Source: Neodontobutis hainanensis (Eukaryota; Chordata; Actinopteri; Gobiiformes; Odontobutidae). Taken from it: a DNA stretch of 64,000 bases. The position numbers and the translations under genes were made by a program. Each line of letters opens with the position of its first letter. Within the stretch, counting starts at the first letter, position 1. The notes below the pieces were generated by a model. It ran no database searches. It was not told the DNA's origin and saw nothing but the letters and a program-made list of their open reading frames with translations. Positions 21,246-31,836 of this stretch are shown here, in pieces. The stretch covers positions 1 to 64,000 of the forward strand of contig JALDNG010000883.1 of NCBI GenBank assembly GCA_024349245.1. The letters are read 5' to 3'.

Positions 21246-22374
21246 TTGGAGCTCTCCCTGTTTTGCTTGCGTTAAAATCTAATGGTGAAGATCGTTTTTG
21301 CACGGACTACAGGAAAGTAAATAATGTCACGAAGCAGGACTGTTTTCCATTGCCTCGCATTGAGGACTGTGTGGATCGAGTGGGTGGGGCTACGTTTGTG
21401 TCCAAGTTCTGTTCTGTTGAAAGGTTACTGGCAGGTGCCGCTCACTGAGCGTGCAAAACAAGTCTCAGCCTTTGTAACCCCAGATAATTTTTTTCAATAC
21501 AATGTTATGTCGTTTGGCATGTGAAATGCACCGGCAACATTCCAGCGGTTGATGAGGATTAGACTGTCGGGTCTGTCATTTTATGAGGCTTACTGGGACA
21601 ATGTGGTAGTTTGTTTCGATTCCTGGGTGGAGCATATTGAACACCTTCAGGTGGTATTGGCGTCGTCTTCAAGAGGCAAACTTAACAGTGAACTTATTAA
21701 AGTGTGTATTTGCCCAAGCAACTGTGACTTACTTAGGTAAAGTGGTTGGTGGTGGTTGTGTGCGCCGGTGCAGGCCAAGGTGGAGAGTATTGTCTCGTTT
21801 CCTATTCCAACTAGTCGCACTGAGCTTCGGCGTTACTTAGCCATGGTTGGTTTTACAGGGGTTTTGTAGGAATTTTTCTGCTGTTGCCTCGCTTCCGCTG
21901 CGCAGAGGCATGGAGCTGCGCAGCCGGCTTGCTCCATGCCTCTGCAGTCCTTGTTTGCCTAGCCTTGTTTTTGTTTGGCCTGATGGGACCGGCTGTCTGA
22001 GTTATCGTTCTTTATTTTGTTCAGGTTAGTAATGAGGGGTTGTGTTGTGTAGGGTGGTAGAGGAGTTGGCACCGGCTTCTACGGCCCTGTACAGGGTTGG
22101 CCCGGGGTCACTCCTTCCTTTATGTTCTGCCGGTTCACCAGGTCCTCCTTTCTTTTGTTACTTTCCTGTTTTATTTTTTTGCACGGGAGGGTTTTGGATT
22201 CTCTTTTATTTACATAAAAGAGAAAAAAACATCAAGATAAAACAAAAGCTTAACAGTCTAAAACTAAATGAATAAAAACTATTTTTGAAATTAACTGTTT
22301 TGTTTCCTGTGTCCTCTTTTAAATATGTTCGACTCTTTTGGGCAGTAACAGTATTCCTTACTTTATTTAAATTT

Positions 22375-22700
22375 TAGGAATAATATATCAAGAACAGAGA
22401 AGGGCGGCTCGCACCATCGACCCTCCAGTTGGTGGACAACCCCCTCTCTCTAATAATTATGTCTTATACAGAACCAGTTCTTCCAGTGTGGGAGGAATAA
22501 AGCATATATTCACTTAAACGTCAAAACAAGTACAAGGCGTACTTTGGAGGAAATCCTAATCTCAGATTAGTTTTTGTACAAGCTTTAGTCACTTCTTTTG
22601 TAGGTTGACTGTATTTGTTTCTGTTTTCAATGTTAATAAAAATCCCACATAGCATTTCTTGCGTTATCTAATATTGTTTTTGTTTTTTTTAAATCACACA
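22375..22700 (-). repeat. Segment D2 (unit 1)
   Basis: Partner of D1 (17560-17880) in the same orientation. It begins right after the 3' end of Gmr1-like B and runs toward the 3' side of gene A. Confidence 0.4.
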
Positions 22701-22783
22701 CAGACACACCCTACTAATTTAAAAATCTGCTCTAGTTTAAGCTGTAAAATATTGGCGTTGTTGTTGCCAAATCAAAGATGAAG

Positions 22784-24295
22784 TCAGTCGGAGTCCGAGT
22801 CGTCCGAGTCCGGTTGGGGGTGGAAGTAGCGAGTAAAGCGACTGGGGAAAGACGTCCCAGCAGAGGTCGATGGAGTAGGATCGTCTGTGCTTTCTTCGGG
22901 CTGGTCCGAACGTGGCCTCTTGGAGGAAGGCACCTCAGCGTCCTCTTCATCCAAGAACCGTTTGGTGGATCCGCTGGGGGCCGAGGAGGAAGGAGGAGGA
23001 GTTGGAGGACGGAAAACATGTTCAAGCATGCTCTGGAGAGGGATGAACGCCGGAGGATTCCCTGCCGGTTGCTGAAGAACGGGAGCCAGGGGCCGACTCA
23101 CCTGTTCTTCAGCTTCAGCAGGAGGGTCTCTCTGGCGCCAGCCATCCCAAAACTCCTCCGGAGGAAACTGCTGGTCATCTTCTTGCTCCTCTTCATCATC
23201 CTCTTGATTATCAGAAAGGCTCTCGTAACCAGAGTCTATTTCATCATAATCATCATCCCAATCTTCCTCCTCTTCATCAGATGGTTCAGGTGAAGAGGAG
23301 GAGGTGGAAGAAGAAACAGACCCTTCTTCCTCCTCCTCTTCATGAGCTGGTTGGAGTACCTCGTACTCACCTACGTCTTCCTCGTCCGAGGAGATATAGA
23401 TAGGATTATCCGCAGAACCGGCAGGACCCAGACCTTCAGTGGAGAATAAAATAATATAGTCTTTGTTTTATTAAAACATCAAAGACCAGAAACATACAAA
23501 CTAATTAGCACAGGTTTAATACTTCAACTGTCATGTCTGTCTTATTATACTTCAACCATTTAAACTGTCTAAGTTACACTTTTATTAAAATGCAGCTGTT
23601 ATATGTGACTAACTTTATTTGGAAGTGGAAAGTGTAATTCAAAATAGACTGATTGTTGGATTATATTTTGTTTTCTCTTTCATTGTACAGTAGGCTGCAG
23701 TAGGCAACAATGCCACAGTTGATCTATTTCTTTTTAAAATAAATTGATTGAAAATGACTCTGTTACACAACATTTGCAGTTTTAGGTCTAACTTTCCTGT
23801 TGTTAGTGTTCAACACATACACAGGTATGCACCTGCCATCTACTGACAGTTAAACACGGACAAGTACTGTCTCCATGGAGATGAACATTTTTAATGGATT
23901 CCAATTTAGAACGTTAACTCCGCGCCATTTTTATCCAAGAGTTTCACTGCAACATTTGTGAAATTTGAAACTAAAACTCAATAATTTACTGACATATTCT
24001 CTGGTAAAATTAAAGTGTGCATTACTCACTACAGATTGAATCTACTTTTAGCGTTACTACATATTTAAATCGTCGAGTAAATGTCAGTTTATAACAAAAC
24101 TATATTTTTCTCAAATTTTCCATTTCAGCTTTGGTAGCTACTTCCACCCAAACGGTTATCATAATACACATCAAACACGTTATATGGACAGAAAATATTA
24201 CAAATATTATCCTAATGCAGTCTTATTTGATTAAACAGTTATCTTACCTTCAGAAAAGAAATCCAAGATGACCGGAGGTCAAAAGCATGTGCCAT
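22784..24295 (-). CDS. Gene A: two-exon gene for an acidic protein, first exon frameshifted (unit 1)
   Basis: Exon 1 (24248-24295, ATG at 24293-24295) encodes MAHAFDL, with a consensus donor (gtaag). Exon 2 (22784-23433) encodes about 215 residues: NPIYISSDEEDVGEYE near its start (a candidate SUMO-interacting motif), long Glu/Asp/Ser runs, DSGYES at 23219-23236 (fits the beta-TrCP phosphodegron DSGxxS), FWDGWRQRD, a Pro-rich stretch, KRFLDEEDAEVPSSKRPR (possible nuclear signal) and the end DSDDSDSD. In this copy exon 1 is 48 bp, one base short of the 49 bp in unit 2, so splicing puts exon 2 out of frame; exon 2 itself is intact. I recognise no family. It is probably nuclear and intrinsically disordered (inference). 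Confidence 0.55.
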
Positions 24296-24480
24296 TTCTG
24301 AGGATCTGGCAAACCTTAAACATATGATAATACCAAAATATTAAAAGATGTTTATTTTTGCCAAGAGAAGATTATACTGTGGTATGCAGCGTTCGGTTTT
24401 CTGGGAAAATTCAATCTGAAACTCAGTTCAGCAACGCACTGGACAAGCCAAGTGAGAAGTGAAAAATTCTAACTGGAGCC

Positions 24481-24490
24481 GTCTTATATA
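24481..24490 (-). promoter_or_regulatory. TATA box of gene A (unit 1)
   Basis: The minus strand reads TATATAAGAC about 185 bp upstream of the exon 1 ATG, in the context GGGGCTATATAAGACGG, a strong TATA match. Conserved in unit 2. Confidence 0.65.
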
Positions 24491-24521
24491 GCCCCACCTG
24501 GACCTTCTGTTTCCATGGCAC

Positions 24522-24536
24522 TGACGCACGACGTCA
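24522..24536 (-). promoter_or_regulatory. CRE/AP-1-type sites of gene A (unit 1)
   Basis: The plus strand reads tgacgcacgacgtca: two CREB/ATF half-site words facing each other about 35 bp upstream of the TATA box. Unit 2 has tgacgcacgtacgtca. A link to cAMP/ATF control is inference. Confidence 0.45.
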
Positions 24537-24919
24537 AGCTGCTTACGCTATAAGCATCAATAATCGATTAATACCAGTTTAGTGCTTTAAAGACTCAGCT
24601 GCTTAGGACTCTTGTCTTCTTATTGGGTCTCTAGAACCTGGAGAGCTTTTTTTAGAGGTAATAGGGTATAAAAGGTAATCTTAAATGACGGCTAGAGTTA
24701 TAATGCAGTCATGTAGATGCACGTTTTGGCAGACCTTAGCATGAACAGACAAGTGTTATCAAAGATAATAATAAGGTTAGCAAATGCTTTATGCACTGCC
24801 ATGAAGATAAATCATTCATTTAGATCAATTTAAATGTAAAAAAATCCGTCTAAATAGCGTGTTCATCTAATGCTTTGTGAAAGCATATTGTGTAAAATAG
24901 GCTACTCTTTACTTTGCAG

Positions 24920-25553
24920 AGCCACTTTGTTTTAATGGCCTGCATACAGGAGTGGGGCAGGGCTGTTCAAAACGGCTGGTCTTGAGGCATGTTCCATATT
25001 TGCTGTTGTTTGACCTGGAAAATCTGCCATCAGGTAAAAGTTTTACCTTCATACAATAACTTTTAATAATGTTAGCATTGTGCTGTTTGTGTACTCTAGT
25101 CCTGGACTTGGACTTGGTTTTTTATGGCTCTGACTCAAACTTGGACTCGTTTATTTTCAGACACAAGGACTCGAGACTTGACTCGGACTTAGACTCGGAC
25201 TTGAACACAAAAGACACGCAAGTCATGCACATCGACAGCACAACCACTGGACCCTTGGACTTGGACTTGGACTCAAACACTGAGGACTTGAAAGTGACTT
25301 GGACTCGCAAACTGGAGACTCGACTACAACACTGGGACATGCTGTTAATGTGAGCAGGAGAGTCTGTGGTGCTCCCATTGGCTGTAAGTTGTACTTGTTC
25401 CTGCAACAAGACAATGTGCATATTTTATTACATGAGGGAGACTTGAAAATATTTGGCAGACTTATTCTATGTGTTTTATTTCACTACCTTTAAAGGGTCT
25501 TGGCAAAACATCTCACACGCGTTGCCACAGGACAGTGGTCAGGTGAAGTCAAG
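24920..25553 (+). pseudogene. Gene C: two exons of an unidentified host gene (unit 1)
   Basis: Exon 24920-25033 has a strong acceptor (ctttactttgcag) and a GT donor and reads GVGQGCSKRLVLRHVPYLLL then FDLENLPSG. A second block, 25496-25553, reads SWQNISHGVATGQWSGEVK in unit 2, where the two exons join in phase. In unit 1 one base is missing (cacacgcg against cacacggcg), so this copy is frameshifted. The first exon loosely resembles the strand after the zinc-binding site of ubiquitin-specific-protease folds, but that is too weak to name it. The GACTYG repeat fills the intron. Confidence 0.4.
25101..25330. repeat. GACTYG hexamer-like repeat (unit 1, second block)
   Basis: Runs such as ggacttggacttggactc. 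Open frames here (DLDLDS and similar) are repeat artefacts. About 245 bases of this block and its flank are deleted in unit 2, between two gactt words. Confidence 0.75.
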
Positions 25554-26241
25554 GTAAGTACCTATCAGAGAAATATTCAGCTGTTCGTCCAGTGGTTCAC
25601 AAGTAACTTGTTAGCAGCAAGCTAAAGTCTAATTTTACAAGGCGTTTCAATGAAGCCCCAGTGTCTTTAGTCACTAATATGAGTTTATTAAGTGAGCTTT
25701 GATTAAGAGCCGCTGTTGGAAAATCTAATGGAGTGGTGAAAAGCAAAGCATCACTGTATGAATATAAAAAATAAACCTGAAGCATGAAGTGCTGAAAAAC
25801 TATTTTATTTGAATATAAGTTCTATGTTATGTTAAAAACACGTCATTTTTAAAGCCAAGCTGTAATGTTGAGTGAAAAATCTACTGATGTCTCAAAGAGA
25901 GTGAGTTTGTATATTGTGACAAAACTGTAACATTTAGAACCTAATACTAATTTCATATGATTAGGTTTATATTTCTTATTGTGTTCTAAAGATTTGTTAT
26001 GAGAACATTTAAAACAGCATATATTTTATTCATATATTTTTTTATGTAAATCCAGCAGACTTTTTTAGTAAAGGAAAAGTTGGGTACAATAATAAGCATT
26101 TGAAGATACAGGTGTGAATTTCAATAAATAAATAAAAACCTTTGTGTTTTTGAATAGGTCAGGTGTAAAATTAAGATAAGTTGTGTTTAGCTCATTTTAA
26201 TTTTCAGATTTAGTACATAACCCTTTGACACGTTGTGGCAG
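25554..26241. other. AT-rich stretch, nothing recognised
   Basis: No supported exon or repeat end. The unit 2 equivalent is 47387-48076. Confidence 0.4.
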
Positions 26242-26917
26242 GTGGGGAGAATGCAGTCGGTGAGAGCTCGTTGGTGAGAGTAGAAATTGTGAGACGAGAA
26301 CATGAGCGCCAAGCTGTTGTGCCGTCTGCTGCAGACTCTGACTCCAGGGGAGAACATTTACTTTCTTACAAGTAAGTCTTAGTTATATTGAGTCTATGCT
26401 TGTCATTTGAAATGTGCTATATAAATAAACTGTATTATTCTTGTTATTGTTATGAAATAAGGGAGAGTGAGGATAGCAGCCAGAGTGAAGGTGCCAGTGG
26501 AGCTGAGGGTTTTTCCGGCCGTGCTGCTGTTTCAGTTTCTAACACAGGAGGACGGAGAGGAGAGGAGTCAGGTTTGGGAGAAGAGAAATGTGGGTGAGAG
26601 GCGGAGGCCCAGGAGAGGCCGAGGAAGAGATTATAGCTACGGGCCTATCACTGAAGATGAGGACTGGAAGTTCATCAGGAGTGGATAAAGCCTTTTTAAT
26701 GAACTCACTGGCACACACAATTTTTGGAACCTTGTTACAATTAAAGACTAACCGTTATGCTCATCGGGTTTTATCCTCAAAACAGCTGAAGCCACAGTCC
26801 AGGTTTTATAAGCGGTACATTGTATGTGTATCTGAAATGAAGGCTTTCCTGACTTTGCATCTGTCTATGGGGCTTGTCGAGAAGCCCGAGACTGAAGATT
26901 ATTGCACACAACAATGA
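26242..26917 (+). pseudogene. piggyBac transposase-derived N-terminal fragment (unit 1)
   Basis: A first block, 26242-26371, reads ESSLVRVEIVRREHERQAVV and ends with a consensus donor. Its phase continues into 26462 onward (ESEDSSQSEGASGAEGF), an acidic N-terminal region. Farther on, a shifted frame gives LKTNRYAHRVL, then SEMKAFLTLHLSMGLVEKPE, the start of the piggyBac transposase domain (TNRYA...EMKAFLGL...). The frame stops at 26917, before any catalytic aspartate. At least two frameshifts are needed. Unit 2 better preserves the IKPFDELTGTHNFG stretch. Whether the spliced leader belongs to the transposon or to gene C is unclear. Confidence 0.65.
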
Positions 26918-27692
26918 TTGTGTTTGTGCCCCTGGGCCAATGAAGGACTCAGAGCTGGAGCCTGGCCCGAGGTAAGACCTCCAGCACCAGGCTGCACCGC
27001 CTCTGCTACTCTCCCCAGCCTCTGGCCTCTCAGTCCGGGCTACACGGGCCCGGTACAGCCCCTGGTTCTCCTTAAAAAAAAAAATTACATTTTCTTCCCA
27101 TGGCACCCCATGCACATGTAACTCCTTCTAGGAACGAGGAGGTCAAGCCGTAACCTGGCCCTGGGCTCAACACTGTGGGTTTTTATTTTATTTTAGCCAA
27201 AAAAGCTTGAATCAAGCACTGACTTTTACCACATCCAAGAGGGTTGTGCATTGCAACAACGCACCATCAGTAGTCCTTTTAACAAACCTGTTGACTCTTT
27301 TAGCCAAACTAACCTCGTTTGCCTCTTAACATTTGTTCTAGTGAAAAGACTGGACAAAACTAATGTGTGAAGAAAACTCCTTTCCCTCTGTCTCTGGTGG
27401 GACTGCTCTGTGCTCTGCTGCGTTTTCTCTCGCTAGTGGATATATATACAGCCAGCTCCACTTGACTTAATCAGTTTCTGACCAGCTCCGCTTGACTACT
27501 AAACTAACGATATCATTTTCACAATATGGTCTGTAACCTGCTCCGCTATGTCAGTTCTAGACTCTGAAGGGTTACCGATGATAAAGCATGCCTCTAAGGC
27601 TCTGATCAGAGGGAGAGAGAGAAAAGAGACAAAACGCTGGTTCCGTGGTTTCTCTTTCTCAAAGCTTTATTTTTGGGATAACACAGTTTATA
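26918..27692. other. Sequence between piggyBac fragment and Tc1, nothing recognised
   Basis: A GC-richer stretch (26930-27060) and a poly-A run lie beside the piggyBac remnant; the rest is unremarkable. The unit 2 equivalent is 48735-49509. Confidence 0.35.
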
Positions 27693-28916
27693 CAGGTGCT
27701 GGTCATATAATTTAGAAAATCCTTAAAAGTTGATTTATTTTACTAATTCCATTAAAAGTGGAACTTGTATATTATTCATTACACACAGACTGATATATTT
27801 CAAAAGTGTATTAATTTAAATGTTGATGATTATAATAAAATCCCAAATTCAGAAAATTTGAATATTACTTATGACCAATACAAAGGAAAGATGTTTAGAA
27901 ATCTTGGCCAACTGAAAAGTATGATCATGTATAGCACTCAATACTTAGTTAGGGCTCTTTTTGCCTGAATTACTGCAGCAATGCGGCGTGGCATGGAGTC
28001 GATCAGTCTGTGGCACTGTTTAGGTTGCTCTGATAGTGGCCTTCAGCTCTTCTGCATATTGCCTCATCCTTTTCACAATACCCTTCTCTCTGGGGTTAAG
28101 GTGAGGCGAGTTTGCTGGCCAAGTTAGAACAGGGATACCATGGTCCTTAAACCAGGTACTGGTTGCTTTGGCACTTGGTGCAGGTGCCGAGAAATCTGCA
28201 TCTCAAAAAAGTTGGTCAGCAGCCAGAAGCATGAAGTGCTCTAAAACCTCCTGGAATACGGCTGCGTTGACCTTGTACCTCAGAAAACACAGTGGACCAA
28301 CACCAGCAGATGACATGGCTCCAAAGCATCACTGACTGTGGAAACTTTACACTGGACCTCAAGCAACGTGGATTGTGTGTCTCTCCTCTCTTCCTCCAGA
28401 CTCTGGGACCCTGATTTCCAAAGGAAATGCAAAATTTACTTTCGTCAGAGAACATAACTTTGGACTACTCAGCAGCAGTCCCAGGCGAGATGCTTCTGAA
28501 GCTGTCTGTTGTTCAAGAGTGGCTTGACACAAGGAAAGCGAAGCTGAAACCCATGTCTTGAATACGTCTGTGCGCAGTGGTTCTTGAAGCACTGACTCCA
28601 GCTGCAGTCCACTCTTTCTGAATCTCACTCACGTTTTTGAATGGGTTCTGTGTCACAATCCTCTCCAGGTGCGGTTATCCCTATTGCTTGTTCACTTTTT
28701 TTGGGTTTATTAGCTGATTAGAGTGTGGCACCAGGGCTCTTCAATATTGAACCTTTTCACAATATTTAAATTTTCTGAGACACTGAATTTGGGATTTTCC
28801 TTGGTTAAAGAAAAGTGTTTAATGAATAAATATAATATACAAGTTTCACTTTTTGAATGGAATTAGTGAAATAAATCAACATTTTGATGATTTTCTAATT
28901 TTATGACCAGCACCTG
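27693..28916 (-). mobile_element. Tc1-like transposon, dead (unit 1)
   Basis: It starts CAGGTGCTGGTCAT and ends with the inverted copy CACCTG, with TA on both sides (27691-27692, 28917-28918). The terminal inverted repeats run at least 100 bp. Minus-strand frames carry Tc1 transposase pieces: FSDESKFCISFGNQGPRVWR (catalytic Asp region, DESKF) and, near 27980, the C-terminal QCHRLIDSMPRRIAAVIQAK. The region with the second Asp and the Glu is degraded, and several stops and frameshifts are present. Confidence 0.9.
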
Positions 28917-29049
28917 TAATTTAATGTGCTCATATTTTCATGTGCCCATATGCCCTTAGTGTGTATGCATGTGGAGTGAGGGGGCTAGGAGGAATGAGAC
29001 AGGAAGTAGTGGAAGTTGTACCTGTGATGCATTCCTTCCCAGTTCTACC

Positions 29050-29734
29050 TTTCCCATCAAAGACCTGGTGGTGGTCGAGGAAACGGCGGAGATCTCCTAC
29101 AGATTGGAGCTTGAAATGGGGAAGGTGTGCACATATTTTGTAAGCCTGTATAGAGAGAATTTTGCAGTATTTTATGACACATTTCAGCTTGAAGAGTATT
29201 AGACCAAAATCATATGCAGACAAGATAGTGAAGATGGTAAAATTGAGGAACTAGATAAGCTCCCAGACGCCTACAATGAAGCAGACTTAGAGGGGATCAA
29301 GATGGAGATTAAACAAGTGGAGGCCTTGATTCAAGACCTGCAGCTTTCAATCAAAATCTGCACCAATGTCTTCAAGTCTTTGCATGTAGAGGTAAGTATA
29401 CGGCCAGCTGTCACGCAGTAAATAAGGGTTTGAACCAATTAAATTGGCAATGGCCATTTGATCATTTACATGTTTATTTCAGATAACAGCCATGTTGGGC
29501 ACACTGGATGCACTGGAGAAGAACTATGACAAGAACCTGGTGCTGGTGACACTGAGTACATCAAGATCCAGCTGCAGCTTGAGGAGAGTGAGAGACGCCA
29601 CCAGGAAATCTTCAACCGCACATTGGTTTTTGCATTGTTAGAGTCAGTAAGCCATCGTGAGCCAGCTCAATGCTCATCTAAGTTCAGGGAACACATATGG
29701 AGGGAGGGGAAAAGACTCAAGCCCATTCCAGAGC
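29050..29734 (+). pseudogene. Coiled-coil host gene, exons c1-c3 (unit 1/2 border)
   Basis: Exon c2 (29220-29391) has a cag acceptor and gtaagt donor and reads QDSEDGKIEELDKLPDAYNE, then MEIKQVEALIQDLQLSIK, then CTNVFKSLHVE. Exon c3 (29483-29734) follows in phase 0 (ITAMLGTLDALEKNYDKN) and then shifts frame before EYIKIQLQLEE. A possible exon c1 ends near 29120 (VVVEETAEISYRLELEMGK). All are heptad-rich, so a coiled-coil protein is likely. The EF-hand exons downstream in the next unit may complete the gene. No name can be given. Confidence 0.5.
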
Positions 29735-30234
29735 GTGAGTCTGTGTACTGGTGCTCTGGTTACTCTAGTCCAAGCATATTAGGTTAAATTAGGTTCTACA
29801 CCAACTACAAATGCTTCATTCTAAGAAGCCCCTTCCTGCATCATAGCTTACTAGTTTATTTTTCACAAATATAACACAAAAACAACTAACACTGAATTAT
29901 TTTAACATATTTAAAGAAAGAACAAAGAACTTTAAATTGTGAGATCTGTTTCTTTTAAGTCATTTCTTGAAGCTATTTATAGATGTATTAGTTCTAGACT
30001 ATTCCACAGTTTAACTTTCTGAACAGACAGACATGTCTGTTTGACGTTGGTTGTGATCTGAGTTTACTGAACACGAGTGTTCGTCAGGAGCAGAGTTCAT
30101 CTAAAACAGGTTCTGTCTTATTTTAAACATTATTTTTGCTATTTTAAATTTGACTAAGTGATTACATTTCAGTAGGTTAGAGTTTATGAGCAGCTTGTTT
30201 GTTGGGTGAAAATAATCTCTTTTATTTAGAATAA

Positions 30235-30455
30235 AATGTCACCAATCCATCTTTATACAATGCCCCTGATGCCATATCTTTCAGGTTTTCTTAACAGAAC
30301 TTTGTGATCAATGGTGTCGAAGGCTTTCTTCAAGTCTATGAAAATTCCATTTATGGGATTTTTATTTTTTATTGTAGATGTTATTTTTTCAACCAGCTCA
30401 ATTACAGCCATTTCTGTGATTCAATTTGCTTGTAAGCCATATTGATGGATTGTTT
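30235..30455 (-). mobile_element. LINE reverse-transcriptase fragment (unit 2)
   Basis: Copy of the 700-930 fragment, with the same GIFIDLKKAFDTIDH block. Confidence 0.75.
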
Positions 30456-30582
30456 TGATATTTTATATAATTACATTTTTAGATTGGGATGACTTGGATG
30501 AAGGAGGAGACGACTCTGGCCCTTCTTTTGCAGGGCATTGGTGTTGTGGGCAGAGATGGAGTAGTCATCAAGATCAGTTTTG

Positions 30583-30695
30583 TGCCTCGACTCGGACTTG
30601 GACTTAATTTTTTATTGCTCTGACTCAAACTTGGACTCCTTTATTCTCAAACACAAGGACTTGAGACTTGCCTCGGACTTGAGCACAAAGGACTC
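30583..30695. repeat. GACTYG hexamer-like repeat (unit 2)
   Basis: Host of the Gmr1-like A insertion; ends with the target copy gactc (30691-30695). Confidence 0.7.
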
Positions 30696-31271
30696 TGTTA
30701 CAAATGCATGTAAATGTCTGTGTGTTCCACCTGCAGGAGGAGTGGGGGTGTGTCTGGTCTGGGCTCCTGATTGGCTGCTACCCTTTATAAGGAGGATGTT
30801 GAGGCCGGCTTCTCGCTCTCTGCTTCGCTCTGTGTTTCCGGCTAAGCTCCGCCTCCTGGTTGTGCTGCTGTCGATGCCAGGGGCAGCTTAGACGTTCAGC
30901 TCCTCTTTTATGTTTTCAGTTAGTTCTTTTAGGTGATGGGCGAGGTGGTCCTGTTTTAACGGTTTGTTGTTTTACTTTAAGGGTTAGGATTGGTTAGGCA
31001 GGGACAGGAGAGTTAAGTCGGGTATGACGGTCCAATGGCGGGCTGACTCGGCTTGTTGCCCTCTTTTGTTCATTTTGTCCGACCCATCACCGCCTTTTTG
31101 TTCTCCCTTGATTCTTATTTTAAATAGACAGTTGGAGCTTTAATTGTGTATGGCTTTTTGGTTTGTCCCAAACCCTCTGTTTAATTAATAAATTGTTGAT
31201 TTGTGTTGCCTTATACTTTGTGTGGTTTGACTTTATGTTCAGGTCCCTTTTGTTTAGCGGGGATCGTAACA
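30696..31271 (+). repeat. Full 5' LTR of Gmr1-like A (unit 2)
   Basis: 576 bp, TGTTAC...GTAACA. A TATA-type word (ccctttataagg) lies near 30782 and aataaa-like words near 31185. The leader begins tatttggggctcgtt; TTGGGGCTCGT matches the start of a tRNA-Pro-type primer site, but the rest does not, so the primer is uncertain. Confidence 0.85.
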
Positions 31272-31419
31272 TATTTGGGGCTCGTTAAAGTAGACTTTCT
31301 GTCTTGTGAGTTAATGGAGTAATTCAGGTAGGACTGGCAGGTGTGTATTTTTTGTGAGTAGCTTTGTTTGTTGTGTGTTAGCCTTTTGTCTTGTGGCTGG
31401 CCTGATTCTGGGTTTAAAC

Positions 31420-31836
31420 ATGGAGTATAACCTGGATGAGTTTGTTTCTGCTCCCACTTTGGAGGTTTTGGATCGGTGTCAAAAAGATGATCTCTTGCTA
31501 GTTGCTGAACATGATGACATTGTTGTCACAAAGCAAGCTAAGAAGGCTACGGTAAAGACTCAACTTTATAATGCTTTGGTAGAGCGTGGGGACGTTGACA
31601 CTGATACACACACCAAACCTAAAGGTCCTAGAACATCTTACTCTAGTAGTACGGCAGATGAAGCAGTTAGATTAAAAGTGCTAGAAGTTGAATTAGAGCG
31701 CCTTGCTTTAAAGGAAAAGGAGCTCCAATATATTAATATGTTGGAGACAAAGAAATTGGAGCAACAAACACAGATTCGCATGCGCGAATTAGAGCTTTTG
31801 TGTGAAATTGCGTTACACTCAGACCCACACAGATAA
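31420..31836 (+). pseudogene. Gag N-terminus of Gmr1-like A (unit 2)
   Basis: The cleanest of the three gag starts: about 138 codons from MEYNLDEFVSAP through the coiled-coil (RLALKEKELQYINMLETKK) to IRMRELELLCEIALHSD. The last dozen residues come from the nested LINE, because the deletion joined gag to it after ELELL. No capsid end or zinc knuckle remains. Confidence 0.8.

Larger units (their letters stand above)
20189..22350 (+). mobile_element. Gmr1-like Ty3/gypsy element B, defective (unit 1)
   Basis: A second, diverged gypsy copy. The pre-RT frame (LPDLQRENLIDFLNETKSLF, then IKQHPYRVSPDKRS) is followed by a MITE insertion, then RT (RFCTDYRKVNNVTKQD, LKGYWQVPLTERAKQ, FVTPDNFFQYNVMSFGM). 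The catalytic region reads YWDNVVV instead of the YLDDLVV kept in unit 2. No gag or integrase is seen; the LINE lies where they should be. An LTR-like 3' end closes with GGGCAGTAACA at 22350. Part of the thumb and the LTR start is replaced by a small palindrome at 21902-21945. Confidence 0.75.

Noticed and set aside
22732..23293. Plus-strand frames opposite gene A (171 codons at 22778-23293)
   Set aside because: Shadow of the strongly biased acidic and serine codons of gene A; no splice or motif support.
25069..25421. Frames rich in LDLDLDS on one strand and SKSKSES on the other
   Set aside because: Product of the GACTYG repeat; the repeat is shortened in unit 2 without regard to frame.
26302..26688. 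A clean two-exon 98-residue protein starting MSAKLLCRLLQ
   Set aside because: The splice phase works in unit 1, but the resulting second half is hydrophobic and unlike the acidic piggyBac leader read in the other frame, and the unit 2 copy is truncated; probably a chance frame.
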